From NCBI RefSeq assembly GCF_050436995.1, contig NC_134765.1, positions 11,187,501-11,251,500 of the forward strand: a DNA stretch of 64,000 nt. Direction: 5' to 3'. Shown piece after piece: positions 13,130-26,674 of the stretch; position 1 is the stretch's first letter, and each line of letters starts with the position of its first letter. The notes beneath the pieces are model-generated. The model was given only the letters and a program-made list of their open reading frames with translations, did no database searches and was not told the DNA's origin. The DNA is from Anticarsia gemmatalis (lineage: Eukaryota; Arthropoda; Insecta; Lepidoptera; Erebidae). The position numbers and the translations under genes were made by a program.

Positions 13130-14124
13130 TTTATGTTTATGATCTAACTTGTGTTTAGTTAAGAGGATGAATTGTTGAAATTTCAACAGTTCAAACCTCG
13201 TTCAGGTTTGAAGTTTATTTCAGTTGAGTGACATACTGCAATTTTCTGAGTAATTGTTGATGAAATTTTCTAATGATACATTTTATTACGTCAAATTTAT
13301 TCTTAACCGAATTTGGTTTTTGTGCTTGCTTTTCGGAGTCATAATAACATATACATATAACTGAAAAATGTTCATCTTTTGAGTGACATACATAGAAAAC
13401 ATTTTTCTTGTATGACGAGGAACTTTACAAACTACATTATTCGTTAATCACAAGCGTTTATTTTGGGTAATTGATATACTTTTCACAGTTAAGACGACCC
13501 TATTAACCACTGTACAACAGATTTACAGGCGTCATGTTGTTGCATCAAATAAAACGTACAAACATACAAACAATAGAGTTGACGTGTTCCCAGTGGGTCA
13601 CAGTCGGAAATACCTTCCGATTTAGTATTAATACATCGCTGGAGCGCCGCCAACCGATCGCTCGCGGGTTTGTTGCCAGTTCATGCAATTGCATCATGTA
13701 TGTAATCATTGTTCTAGGTGCCGTGGGATAAACTTCTTTGAAAAGAGCTATGATATTTTTTTAGATTATACATATAGTTTGATAGCGCGTATGTTTACAG
13801 TAGCACAGGAGTAAAATATACAAAATTTCACCGCGCCGCGGGTTTAATTCCTACGAGTATATACCTTATCAACAGATTGTCTTTTTTCTTGACAGATTTC
13901 CATCTGATTTAAATTTGTGATCATGACGTCTGTAAAATCTTTACTATGTATACGATACGCCCCCTAGATTCATCGAAAATTTCATTAATTTAAAAGCAAA
14001 AAACAACTTATTAATTTCTTACTTATTGATAGCTAACATCACTAACATGTTATGCTATAGACATTTGAGAGACGATTTATGATAAACCAGTAATGCAATA
14101 GTGTACGTGAACGATGATGCGACG

Positions 14125-14146
14125 TGACGTCATAGCAGTGACGTCA
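14125..14146. promoter_or_regulatory. Pair of CRE palindromes
   Basis: TGACGTCA at 14125-14132 and 14139-14146, with the same 14-bp centre spacing as the pair at 13.1 kb. Confidence 0.4.
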
Positions 14147-14289
14147 TCGATCACGGCGCAGGTGACCCCACGGTAATCCAATACATTTGTTATACGCTGT
14201 ATACAAGCATAAACACTGTCGCACATCGACATAATATGCTATATGAAGCTATAATACTTTTCAACACAGCAATCTAAAGTTATTTGCAA

Positions 14290-14425
14290 ATGCACGTTCG
14301 GCGCAGTGGTTAAAGTGGTCACCTTGCTGTAATAACCGAAGCGCCGCGTGTGCGGGTTCGAATCCCACCTGGGACAAATATTGGTGTGATGAGCACGAGT
14401 ATCTATTCTGAGCCAGGTTGTTAAT
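14290..14425 (+). repeat. tRNA-derived SINE (different family)
   Basis: A-box-like ggcgcagtggttaaagtgg and a perfect B box ggttcgaatccc, followed by a body with tattggtgtgatgagcacgag. The acceptor stem does not pair, so this is not a functional tRNA. Two CRE palindromes lie just upstream. Confidence 0.7.
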
Positions 14426-14782
14426 TATATTATCTATATAAGTATGTACTTAGAAGTATATAAGTAAGTTATCACTTATTTGATTACCATAGTACAAGCT
14501 TACTCAGTTTGGAATAAAATAACATTACACAATATTTTTTTACTGAATAATCTATATCTTATAGTCATATTTTCGCTCGTAGTGTGCTACACGCGTTATA
14601 AAGCAAGTGATTGTATGTACATGTTAATATTTCATATAAATCGAGTTAAGCTCCATATTTATACGTGGATTAAACTTACGCCTGTACTGCGTGATAATAA
14701 CGGTCCGTTCCACCATCAATATTACTGCCACACTGTTATTTTATCGTTTAAATTCAATTAATACAAATTATAATCCAAATAC

Positions 14783-14806
14783 TGTCCCACAGCTGGGCAA
14801 GAGTGA
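14783..14806 (-). mobile_element. RTE/SINE tail scrap
   Basis: The string tgtcccacagctgggcaaga is the reverse complement of the cccagcagtgggac end with two changes. It is a very small relic. Confidence 0.35.
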
Positions 14807-15835
14807 GAAAATCTCAGAATGAGAGATGATTTATTTTTTCTTTGTTCTCCTATCGCAAGATCGCCGGTGACTTTATACAAATTTATCTAACGGCCATTAA
14901 CTTATTAGCTAAATTAAATGACAGTGAATACATGAAAACAACTGTCATTCAACCTGAAAAGCTTTTTGATACATATGTATATAAGATGGCGGAATTGGGC
15001 CTCAATCTTATAAACTTATTTATAAATTAAAAAACTGTGGCAATAGGGGAGTCCCCACGCTGGTCAATTGCGGCTTGGGCTCTTAGCATACCTTCAAGAA
15101 CGGTTTTAAGTAATTCTCAGGCATGCAAGCCTTCATCACAACGTTTTCCTTCACCGTTAGAACAAGTGATAATTATTTCGTTATAAAAGGATAATTTAAA
15201 TTTAAATTAACTTTAGGCTAGTGGTTTCTCGCCACTAACGCGGGTAAGAATTTAATTTGGCACGGGTTCAATTCTCGGGTGAGTGTTATTAGTTAAGTTA
15301 CTTGTGAGAGCGAGGTGTTATAAAATAGTATTTTAGTGGGTATTAATTTTTGAGTGCTCGATTTTAACACCAAAGTTATGAGTATGTAAAATATCTGATG
15401 ATGAAATTTCGTATAAAATGCTTTTTTTATTTATATTTGTAACATTTCGGCTAATATACTCGTACTTAAAGGTGCAGACAGAGATGTATAAAATACAGCG
15501 TTTCACCTTACAATGCTAGTTGTGTGATAAGGGGCGAGTCAGGAGTCTATTATCTAAAATGGATTATTTTCTTAGAATATTTTATTTATTTTGTTCAGCC
15601 CCAAAGTTAAGAATTTAATGAGCTTTTGTCTAGCAGTGGGGCAATAATGTAAAATCCTCACTTGAACAATACGCATCATAAGTAAAAAAAAAAACATATA
15701 CCCATAGACGTTTTTTCCACATTAGTGTGTGAAACATTAAGCGCAGTGCACACTCGCCGGTTCATTTGCATGCCTTCATACAAATGTACAACGTGTTCAT
15801 TGCGACGTGACAAGAGACGCAAATGATGTTGTTCT

Positions 15836-15860
15836 GTGTATGTATGTATGTATGTATGTA
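15836..15860 (+). repeat. (TGTA)n microsatellite
   Basis: Six tandem tgta units in the plus strand. Confidence 0.8.
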
Positions 15861-16754
15861 ATGTGTGTACTGCTTTATATATGGTGAGGTTTTTGTATGG
15901 GAAATACATCTGGTGTTGAGATAATCTATAACGATTTAAGTCACTAATGCGAGTATTGACAAGTGCCGAGAGTAACTTACAGGCTTTGAAGTATGTAGTT
16001 ACGTTTTTTATACAAAGTATTTTTTTACCGATATGTTTTTATAGAGGTAAGGTCTACAATGCGTACACATAAAATAATAAAGTTTTACAACACATAATCA
16101 TACATACATTCTGAAATGCAGTAAACTATGTACATATATATGTGCTTGCCATTGCTATTTAGCTAGTTCTCATTATTACAGAAGCATAAATACGATATAA
16201 TTATTATCTTGCCATAACTAAAATCTAAACGAAATACTAATTGCCCTTCACACTTTAAAGTCTCAATACTTGCGTACAAGAAGATCATACATCAAAATAA
16301 CCATACAGTTTCGTAACAAAGTAAACAAACAAGCAGACAAGCAAACAAACACGGTATTTAATAAACGTCAGTAGTTTACGAGTGCAACAGTAACTGTATG
16401 AGTGAGCGAAGCACACGAACGAAGTTATAGTCTCGTAAATCTACGTTTGACGACTCGGACACGGTCTAGTGGCCTTGTTTTATTATTATATATGTTAAAT
16501 AAATAGAGTCAAGCGTTTGTGATTTTGTAGTTTATAAATTGGTTCATGTATTCAGTGGAAGAACGACTTAAGATGCAGTTAAAATTCGTTTACTTATACA
16601 TAATATCACGCTTGTTATACGTAAAGATGTATGAAATACACCCACGTTTCGCTATTAACAATGTTAGTCCCATGTTAAAGAGGGCGAGCCTATTGCCATT
16701 TACCGGACACGTTACATAACTCTGGAGTATTATTAAAAAAAAAGGTTAAAATAA

Positions 16755-16845
16755 GTTAGAAAAGGACCCATAGGACTTTGTCCGACTAGGGAACTGAGCC
16801 CGAGACCTCATGATTAGCAGTCGGACACACCACCGAACGACTTAA
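16755..16845 (-). repeat. tRNA-derived SINE relic (same family as 2.2 kb)
   Basis: The minus-strand fragment contains gtccgactgctaatcatgag, then a degenerate B box gggctcagttccc and the tcggacaaagt motif. Only the tRNA-like head and a short body remain. Confidence 0.45.
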
Positions 16846-18639
16846 AATGCAGTTAAAATTCGTCTCCTAGACGTGTCTTTTGTATTTATATTTATTCGTA
16901 AGGAAACCACTTGTAGATTACCATACTTTGTATATATCGCTCTGACTAGTTCGTGAAACGATTTCCTGTAATCTTCAGACTATATCCCGAAACAAAATAG
17001 TCAATAACATTTCCGAAAACGTGTTAGAAAATATTTTAAATAGCATGATTTTACGTATGTAAATGTCGATATTACCCTCTTCTAAAAAATCTGCATAGCA
17101 TACACAAATTGTGGGAATGGGATAACTTAACTACACCTTTAATGGGTATCTACATATCTTTGCTAGGGAGGCTTAGGAACATTAATCTAATTCCTTATCA
17201 CAAAGCAACACCACGTGTGACCGACAATCAGATTACTGATAACAAACAACATCAGTTGCATGACGGAGGGAGCCACCCTCCAGCCCTTACATACACATTA
17301 GACAAGGGAGGCCATGCTACTTGAGTTGTAAGAAATTAAAGAAAGTGCATTACATAAAAGACTATTCTAAACTTTCTCTAGTTAGGCTTAGGCTTAAATT
17401 TGATAATGGCACAAATTGAGAAATGTCGTTAGCCACAAGTATACATAGCTCAAAAAGGTATGTAAATATGTGCGTAGTTACATTTTTGACTATACTCGGG
17501 CTATTTCAAACGTGCGAACTAAGTCATGACATTTTGGCCGTCTCACGCTCGCACTTACACATAGTATTACACGTTCTTTTGATTATGACGTAGTTCGCGC
17601 GTTCGTAATGGTTTTAGTATAGTATACACGTAATGTGTAACTAATTTTATATTACTAATGCGAAAGACTAAAAATTTGGTTTTTGATGGGTACACAAAAA
17701 TTTTATAGCCCGATTTACACATAGAATACTTTTTGCTCCGGGATTTTTGCATGTATACAGCAGAAGCTAGTTTCTCACATTCGTCATACAGTTCCAGTTA
17801 ATACACGAACGATTTACCGTCAGTAGCTACATAATACATACACGTGGTACATGATGGTACATACACGCAACAGCGATAAAACGAGACCGGCCGGCAACTA
17901 CTGCCAACCGATGCATTGATTCATTCCACAAACAAACCGACGCTTTTACCGTCATATACGCGTTTATATGTACCGAGCTAACGGTTTGTGGCTGACTGTT
18001 TGCTTAATCGCCATAAGTAGAGTGGAAGACTTTTGATGTGCATAGCAACAAAACGATTAAGTACAAATGATGAAGACTTTTAAATTGTTTGATTTTAACT
18101 ATATTTCTTTTGCCTAGAAAAGCTTGGTGCTTAGAGAAGTCATGTCTCAAGATCGTATCAGAAGATATTTACTGACATGTTATATACATTCAATAGTATA
18201 TATTTTCTTTAAAAAAATTAAAGTAGTATAGTTTATCGTATTAACGACAACTTGATGACCGTTTTTTTGTGACACAGTAAGTTATCACACTTATAAATTA
18301 GTTAGCCGTCTTCAGCAAACTGTCAGCCGCATACTCTTCGCTCAATACGCATACATGTTAAAGGAAATTATCAAACATTTATATTTGTAGCAGAGTTTTA
18401 CGGCGTTATATCCGTGGTGTGAGTACGCGGCTCACTGTATGTGTGTAGTGTGCGCTATTATTCCGCGCTAATAATTCACTGCAATCTATCAGGTGTATGA
18501 GATTCATTGGAATATATCAATGTTTATTTATAGAGTTATGTTGCGTACAGCTAGCTCATAATTGTATTGTTTCGTTCTATTTGTGACTGTGTTTCACTAT
18601 ACTATTTTAAATTGCTATTGATAGTTATCAAACGGAAAC

Positions 18640-18840
18640 TTTTTTGGATATCGTTTTCGCAGTATTGTACTGCAGGGATTGTTACAAACATACAAGCAAC
18701 GGATACAAAGTACATGCCCTTAAACAATAATTTATAGACTATACAAAATTTTCTCGTAGTGAATTTGATTTCTAGTAGTGGGAATCGAATTCACGACCCC
18801 TTTCGGCGTTGGAGACTACTAACCTCTCCATCGCGGATAT
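18640..18840 (-). repeat. Decayed tRNA-derived SINE
   Basis: The minus strand carries gatggagaggttagtagtc and a degenerate B box gaattcgattccc. The 5' plus-strand end has gttacaaacatacaagcaac, like the body of the SINE at 19.5 kb. Confidence 0.45.
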
Positions 18841-19440
18841 CACAAATATTTGTGGGAACCGAACTGATGTCCCACGCAGAATAATCTCTAACCTATCCAC
18901 CTCGTCATTAATAGCAACAAAATTCACTAGACCCATGAAAATAAGTAAAGATTCGTTAACTACTCGAACCATTTTTACGCTTTTATTTCAAAAGAAAGGA
19001 CTTTATTCAGTAACGCAAAACTATTAACACTACGAAGCCACAATTTTTATACAAAAGCCATTATCCGAGGACAATAAACTGGCAGGACTGTACTTAGCCC
19101 CACTCCACCCCCCATTAGGCCAGGCGCTAAGTACATGTAATTACGACAATGAAACTAGTTCAGTGCGCTGGCTTCACTCCGTTTTATGAGCCGCTACCGA
19201 CAGCGTGAAATTATTATAGAGTTTAAATGAAACATGCACAATTAATGCTTGCGTCATATTTTAATAATACTTGAGTTAGTGATTGTTTACTACTGAAAAC
19301 TACTGAAAGTTTTAAGATCTGAGCTTTATTGACTGCAACGATATCTCAAGTTCGATTACCGGGTTGTACAAAATACTACTGAGCTTTTATCTTCAAGCAT
19401 AACAAGTGTTATAAATACAATTTTTCTTCTATTTTTTTTA

Positions 19441-19642
19441 AAGGCAACTCCCGCACTAAAAATTGCTCTTGTGTCGCGAGGACTTTACAAACATACAAAC
19501 AACGAACACAAAGTAATCATTTGTGAATCCTAAACAATCATTTGTGAATCGCACAAATAATTGCTCCGTGTGGGGATCGAACCGTCGACCTCCAGACGCA
19601 ATGGCGCAGCTTGGCGACATAAACCACTGCGCCACGGAGGCT
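19441..19642 (-). repeat. tRNA-derived SINE, minus strand
   Basis: On the minus strand it starts gcctccgtggcgcagtgg (A box) and has B box cggttcgatcccc, then a body with attatttgtgcgattcac and a duplicated cacaaatgattg. A downstream block contains gtttgtaaagtcctcgcga. The family looks common in Lepidoptera. A related, more decayed copy is at about 18640-18840. Confidence 0.7.
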
Positions 19643-22519
19643 TTAATACGACGTATGAAAAAAGTGAATTTATTTTAATCACGATACGTCAATATTATAT
19701 ATTATCTTACCATAGATGTAGACAGAGGCTAGAGAACGCCACTTGGAACGATCCTTAAAAGCATATTTGCTGCGTTTTGTCATCTAGGAAATTATACGAA
19801 AAAAATATTTATACTTTTTTGTTTTCCGATATTCATATTCTAATTTGTTTTCGGTTAATAACATACTGTTACATTATATTAAAGTAATATAATAAGTACA
19901 AGGCAGTAAGAGGCAGTTAGTGGAGGGCGCTATGAACGCTGAGTCAGCAACAGTCGCGGTACTTGTGCATAATAAGAGTGTTAGCGTCGACACCGTGCGC
20001 TGTAGTGACTGTTATCGTCGTTAGAATATTGTGATAATAAGTGTTTGTGATGAAAATATTTGTTGTAATTGGTGTTGTAGTTGATTGATAGAGTTTTTAG
20101 TTGATATAGAAAGATAATGGAGAACTTAGATCTGGTTTATTTGATTATTTGTTGTTGGTAACATGAAGTTTGAGACCAGGATTTCATTGATAAAAATTGT
20201 TTGGGGTCATTATGATAAGAAATGGTGAAGTTAATTTAAATGTTTTTGGAAAATATTTATCAATCTTGAAAATGTAATTATTTATTTATTTAAATCAAAT
20301 CTTTACACTTGATATCATTGTAAAAATTACAGTACATTAATGAACCGATAAATTCGTACCATAATTCTAAAAGCATTAACGTTTCTCTTCCAATTTAATT
20401 TCGTTTCAACGCTGCTATTTATATTGTTTAAAAAATCAACAATTCAAAATATGAAACAAGGCGTTACACCGGGCTTTACGGTATTCAAAAAGCGGGCCCG
20501 CAAACGTACAACACATTCTGTTAGAAATGAGAGCGGCCCCTAAAATATGGCGCTCATTAAAACACGTATCAAATATAAAGGACGCTACGTTTACACTTTT
20601 GATCACGATTTAAGCTCAGACAATAGAGATGCAGTATTGAGTGTGTCGTATTTTGTTAGATTAAGGAGAGTGTATGTTGGGTGTTGTCGATCGAGATTAT
20701 TGGTTGAACTTTCGACATGATTATTTGAATGCTAGGTTAGATCAAAAACTCCCGTGATTAGTGTGTCTTTATATGTCTTAGGTATAAAAACAGAAATGTT
20801 ATCTTTACAGACTCATAGACTTAGAGTAGAAAATATTATTATACGCTAATCAGTAATGTATCTATAAATATTTATTAATTATTATGCATGTGATCTTATG
20901 AAGTGATTTACTTGATGATTTAGGCACCTTTTTGGATGATTGGCTAGAAATTGCAGGGGATCAAGACCAATGGAACAGTTTGTGGTAGACCTTTGCTCAA
21001 CAATTGGACAGTTAGGTAACAAAAAAATATGTATGCGAACCAAAAATAAACATGAATGTGGGTCAAAAAATGGAATTTTAAGACTCGACTAGATAATTAA
21101 AGCTCTTGATTTGGATAAGGACTTTTGATCTTTGTTGCAGACACATTAGTATTCCTTGAATGACATCATCGATACACAGTGTACAAGTGTATCAGCTCTA
21201 CTACAACTACAGTCATTACGCGTCGTCATGTACGTAGAACACTGTACACGTACGCGACGCGCTAACAACCTGCCAAGAATACATTCTAATATTAATAATA
21301 ATGTGGGATTTCGGCACCTGAATATTACTATTACCTTAGAATAAAGTTTTTACTCAGCTTTGTAGGAGATAAAAAGTGTCCATAGCAAAGGAGATCGTTT
21401 CAATACTAGTTATTAAAAAATACATGCTGCCTACTTTCTATCATTAAAGGTCAAGAGTCAGTTCTACGGCTTATGGATAAGTTTCGAATAACCTAGCCGA
21501 GACATAAACTGACGATAAATATATAAAATTATACATCGATATTCTGAAACTTATTCAGAAGTAGTTAAACTGGCCAGGAAAAAGGAGGTACTTAATTTCA
21601 CAACCCGAAATGACCTAATAAGCCTGTTCAGAAGGTATCAAGCAGAATTTAGAAGCGAGTGGTAACAATTACAAAGGTTTCGTTGACCGTTGACTCACAG
21701 TAATGAGTATTCCTAAAATATATCTTTATTAAATTATCCTAATTAGTGTTCTAAGTAATGAATTACAGCGTACAAATGCATTAATAATAAGTACAATCTT
21801 TTGATCCAGAGAGTGTTTCATGAGAGCGGCCATTTTATATTATTTTAATTACTCTCCCTCTCCGCGGAATAATTAATCAATCGTAACGAAAACATCCCTC
21901 TTTGTAATTTGCATTTTTTTATAATACCCTCTTGGAAAGTGAGGGTAGAACGTAAAACATGCTACATGAGGTTTTAAGGTGAAATACAGACTGAGGGGGT
22001 ACGCGCTGCTCGAAATGTTTTTGTATTTTTCTTATCTAGCCTATGATCCCGGCTCTACCTTCTTTATTTTTACACACAAAAATACATAATATCACGCCTG
22101 TTGTACTCGAGGAAATAGACGGAGGTGTGTGTCTTTTTTGTTTTTCGTCTTTCTACGAGAGTATTACCGTGCAAATCAGTTAACTTGTTGTTACGTGTTA
22201 ACTCTTACACAATATATTCACATAAAATGATTAAACTCGCATGAAACCAAGTACAATGTGTATTGCACACAGTTAGTTGTTTGATCTATTTGTAAGTATA
22301 TTGTATTACATTCTTCATAAATAGTACTAATAAAACGATTGAGAACACCTGCAGCACTTTATATTAACCAAAATAAACTCCATATAAATGTCCAATTTAA
22401 AATATTACCAACAAAAAATATTACAAAAATATATTTTATCGAAAACACCAGCACACGTGTGTTATATTCTGGCTAGATGTCAAATGTGTCAATAAACATT
22501 GCGGGTACATTAACATTAG

Positions 22520-22596
22520 TGACGTCACAGTGTAAACAACGACACGTGCACAACGCGCTAGTGATGGCACACGTGCACAACACGCTAGTGATGGGA
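22520..22596. promoter_or_regulatory. CRE followed by a 27-bp tandem repeat with E-boxes
   Basis: TGACGTCA at 22520-22527 is followed by two 27-bp units (22543-22569 and 22570-22596), each beginning CACGTGCACAAC and containing gctagtgatgg. Each unit has a CACGTG E-box. The units differ at two positions. It may be a regulatory cluster. A plus-strand frame runs through it without recognisable content. Confidence 0.45.
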
Positions 22597-25159
22597 CACG
22601 AAAGACATAATATTATGATAGAATTATGTTTAGTGCTGTGCGCTGTGGTCGGTCTCTTAACAAATATAATTTTTGATAAGAGCTACAGTCTTGGATTATA
22701 GGCTTACACAACACGTATGTATTAGGGTGGAGCGTAATTTTTTTTTCACTTTTGTACTGTACCGAGTACATCTTTAAAGATGCAACTTGCCTCTAAGATA
22801 TTTTTTCAAAAGCCTCCCTCTTTATCTTCCAAATCATCATATCGGCGGCAAGTTCCGACCAGTTCTCAAAAAAAATGTAATTCGTTATTATCATGTTTTA
22901 CTTTTTTGTTGCTCCCATCTTTTTGTACGTAGAGTTTATAGTTTCATTAGTATAAATTAAATAACAAAGCTTAAGCTTTTCAAAAGAGAAGAATGAGATA
23001 CTAACAAAAGCAAGCTGAGATATAATAACAATAGGAATGTACTTAATGAAATCCTGAAAAAATGTACATTAAACTAGAGAAATAACAATGAAAAACTTCT
23101 TTTATATTGCATTTATATAAAACTAAATGTACATTCCCGGAATTCGAACCAAGTACTGTGAATAAGAATCGTTTAATCCGCGAGAAGTTATAACCATTGT
23201 ACTTTATCGTCGAGGGGTCAGCAGAGCATTTATATTCATTAATTAGATTTACTTCTGAGAATTAAAGCCAGTATGAATTAAGGAGAAAATGTTAAAAAGA
23301 AAATTAAAACTTATCGCGGGAACAGGAGCAGGGAGTTGTTTTTTTGACAAGAATAAAAATATATAGGAAGTTATTTTCAAAATCGTTTTAGTATATTCAA
23401 TTTAAGCAACATCAGTATTTTAGGTCACTCATAAGAGTATGAAAAAGATTGAACCTTATGACTAAGACTACACCTTTCAAAAACTGTATAACCAACAAAA
23501 AAATGTCTAAAATGCTTAAACAGCCGTTCTGAGAACACATCAACAACCAATAAAACTAGGATATTTTGAGAACCTGCATCTAATATTTTATGACTGATTA
23601 AACAGTAGACAATATATTTGAAGTACTAAACTTTACATCTTCAAAAACGAGTTTCACCAAACAAATACCATCAAAAAATACTCCACAAACACCGTAAACT
23701 CTCCATAAATAGTAAAACAAAATGAAAATCAACTCAAAAATGTATTTACTTAGTAACATAGGGTTATGTAAATATGTACAAGAGCGTATAAACCACCGCG
23801 CATGGACGCATAAGTGAACGTTATTGCACCCGAAGTAACCTCCGCTGTAAGAGTCTAAACAGTATAGCAGTATTATCCCTTATAAAACACGACATGTCCG
23901 ATTCATACATATTTATTGACCCGGCCCCGCTCGCCTGGACTTTATCCAAGAGACGCGCTAGTGAGGGGGAAAGTCGTCGATAAATTATTATCGATATTTG
24001 AAAAGGACTTCTTTTTTCATTTGTGATAAAATTTTGTGTGTTTTGTCTACTTTTATGCATATGGTAAAGCGTCAATAAACTTTACTATCATACATGAAAA
24101 AGCGACAGTTTCTTATAGGTTTACGATTTATCGTTAACTAGTGAACACATTGAATTTACACCAACAAATACAGGTAAAATAATACAAATAAAAAAAGGCA
24201 TAATGAAAAGATCGTTTCCCAGAAAATAATCCAAAATTCTAGACAAATTTTCAAAGGGTTATCTGCAGGGAATATCGTCCAATTACGCCACCATAGACAA
24301 AATAAAAACAACTAACAAAAATGTACCAAACGAGCAGACGTTGTCAATAAAATACTAATTGATAGTGAATGGAGCGCGTCGATAAAAACTCACTTTATTA
24401 GTCTGTTCCAAATAAAAGCTATAACGAAATCATTTCACCTGAGAACAACATACTTTATGTTCAGTTGTAAAATCATGCAAAAATAGCTTTTAGTGGTTTG
24501 TTCTGTTTTGTGATGTGATACTGTATAAATGTTCTCAAAACAACTGTAAAGTGTAAAATTCAAGCGGAATAAGAGATGGAAATACATTCATTGAACGAAG
24601 TCATCTACGTGTATTCTATTGTGATATAAGTGACGACCTATTTACTAATTTAAAGTTCTTTATCAGGCGTTAGGAATGGTTTTTGCTTCCGAGAATAATT
24701 ACAAAACTGTCTATGAATTTGTATACAATTGTTTCCCATAGAAAATAAACTCACGACTTTTTGATACAGTAGCTATTACATGATGACCTCCATGACCAAT
24801 GCGATATTAATATCAACTTTATCATTTTCAATGCCCATATTAACTAAGAAACGCTTCATTATATGATACACGCAAACCACTATATCACATTTTGAAGTAT
24901 CTTTTTAATACAAACGTTAAAAAATACCATCATTTTATCGATAACTGCAAACCTAATTACGTTTGAACCGGGACAGTGACATCACTATCGGGCATACGAC
25001 AGGAATATCGAGTGAGCGCAGCAATTCTTCGTCTGGCTGTCACGAGAGATATCACTACGGAGTAGTCAGACGCAGTCCACTCACTCTGACGTACAGTCAC
25101 CAGCGAGTATATGTGTATACTGACACATTTTAAATTGAATTTTAGTGAGAAAATATAAT

Positions 25160-25385
25160 ATGCTCAAAACATAGTCAAAGTCAAAGTCAAATATTCTTTA
25201 TTTCATAAACTTTAACAAGTATTTGAAATCGTCAACATATTTTTTATCTACCACCGTTTCGGAAAAGCTGTTGCTCGTGAGAAGAAACGGCAAGAAACTC
25301 ACGAATAAATAAAACAATGCCTTTTCTCCATACGAGAAAAGCTTGCTTAGATTCTTACAAACTTCCTTTGTTTCGATTACATCCA
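25160..25385 (-). mobile_element. Non-LTR retrotransposon 3' fragment
   Basis: Begins on the plus strand with a short aaagtc tandem (a LINE tail on the minus strand), then atattctttatttcat and the motif gagaagaaacggcaagaaactc. The same motif occurs at about 35375 (gagaagaactagcaagaaac) and, reversed, at about 51340. No reverse transcriptase coding is left. The clade was not determined. Confidence 0.45.
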
Positions 25386-26099
25386 TTACATCATGTCATA
25401 ACGGTTACAAGTATTACACAATAGTCCATTTTTTTATCTATTATTAGGTACTTAATAATTAGTACACATCATTTTATAAAATTACTTTAAAGTTAATAAA
25501 CAACGCTGTATGTATTTTCAATAAAGAAAATGTTGTAAATGTGACAGTAGTGTATTCATAGTTTTGCCTTTGACTGTACTTACTCGATTTCACTTTATAC
25601 AAATCATTGTTATTGGGAAATTCTTGACGTATTTTGAGTAAAATTGAACTACAATTTTAAAACAAAACTGTCCTGAACAAAATGTATTTACGACTTTTGT
25701 TATTGTAATAACATTTTAATAGGGTAGTTGACCTGATGTAGTTTTGTAGAATGCAATACTATTTTAATGATCGTTTTTAGTTAGAAACATCGCAAAAACT
25801 ACGGATTTGTTTAAGCTTTTCGTAGTCTTAAATTACACTTATACATAACAACAAGAACTTTCTACGAAATCTGGCAGAGGCTATAGAACACTTCTTTCTA
25901 TAATCTTTAAATACCTCTGCTTTCATAGAGCAATAATCTAAAATATATTCCAAAACCCATCCTAATATGTTCTACGCAACATAATCCCAAATTGCACGGT
26001 TAATAAGCGCCACTAACTCAATAACCCGCACAAAGTATGGCCTAACCGGTGCCTACACACTCAATCACAGTGGAACATGGGATCGATGGCGATGTATTA

Positions 26100-26180
26100 G
26101 CCCACATAACCGGCTCGCGGCCGGCCTAAGGAGCGGCGTAATTAATGGCCGCGTGGCCGCGCGCCGCCGCTAAGATATGG
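26100..26180. other. CpG-rich patch with GGCC palindromes
   Basis: Contains gcggccggcc, aatggccgcgtggccgcg and cgccgccgc in an AT-rich neighbourhood. The twin-primed RTE insertion lies 230 bp further right. Confidence 0.35.
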
Positions 26181-26407
26181 CCTCCTACTACGACGCTTCT
26201 TACTCATTTGTCACTCGGCAGGTGTGTGTCTTATGTGAGTTTACGGCTGTTTTTTGGGTGATTGTTAACTATGGTAGTTTTTCCCTAAATGATAGTTCGT
26301 TGCGGCTATCTCTGTTAGTCGTTGTGGGGGCTGCCGATCAGGAGGTTCCAAGTTCGATTCCTAATTAGGTGAGAATTCATTTATATTTATTTATTTTCAT
26401 TAAGTTA

Positions 26408-26674
26408 ATATAAAGCCATCTCCTTTTAGGTCTCCCGCGTCTGCGATGACCATCCTCTGGCACCCAGTTGGTAGATATACGGGCCCATCTTTCCGGATGC
26501 ATGCGGATAATGTGGCCGGCCCAGTCCCATTTCCGGGATGACCTGGACGCTTTTGAAAAGAACTGGTCGGATCTTGCCGCCGATAGGGTGATTTGGAAGG
26601 GAAGAGGGGAGGCCTTTGCCCAGCAGTGGGACATTCAAACAGGCTAAGGAAAAAATATATATATATATAAAGCC
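26408..26674 (+). mobile_element. 5'-truncated, 5'-inverted RTE-clade LINE end
   Basis: The plus strand at 26534-26643 encodes the C-terminus of an RTE-type ORF (starting RDDLDAFEKNWSDL and ending EAFAQQWD, then IQTG and a stop). The minus strand at 26416-26535 encodes the piece that normally precedes it (KWDWAGHIIRM, then GRPKRRW). The two meet head-to-head near 26533-26536. A 10-bp duplication atataaagcc lies at 26408-26417 and 26665-26674, and an A/AT tail follows the stop. This structure fits twin priming during target-primed reverse transcription. Only about 240 bp of element remain, so it is not autonomous. Confidence 0.75.

Noticed and set aside
14290..14376. Possible functional tRNA gene
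   Set aside because: A and B boxes are present, but the acceptor stem does not pair and a SINE body follows.
17109..17324. 71-codon plus-strand frame with a GC-richer end
   Set aside because: It could be a transposon scrap, but I could not match it to a family.
26377..26638. Two overlapping minus-strand frames as a host gene
   Set aside because: The recognisable part is RTE C-terminal sequence, and the rest is the inverted plus-strand half read backwards.
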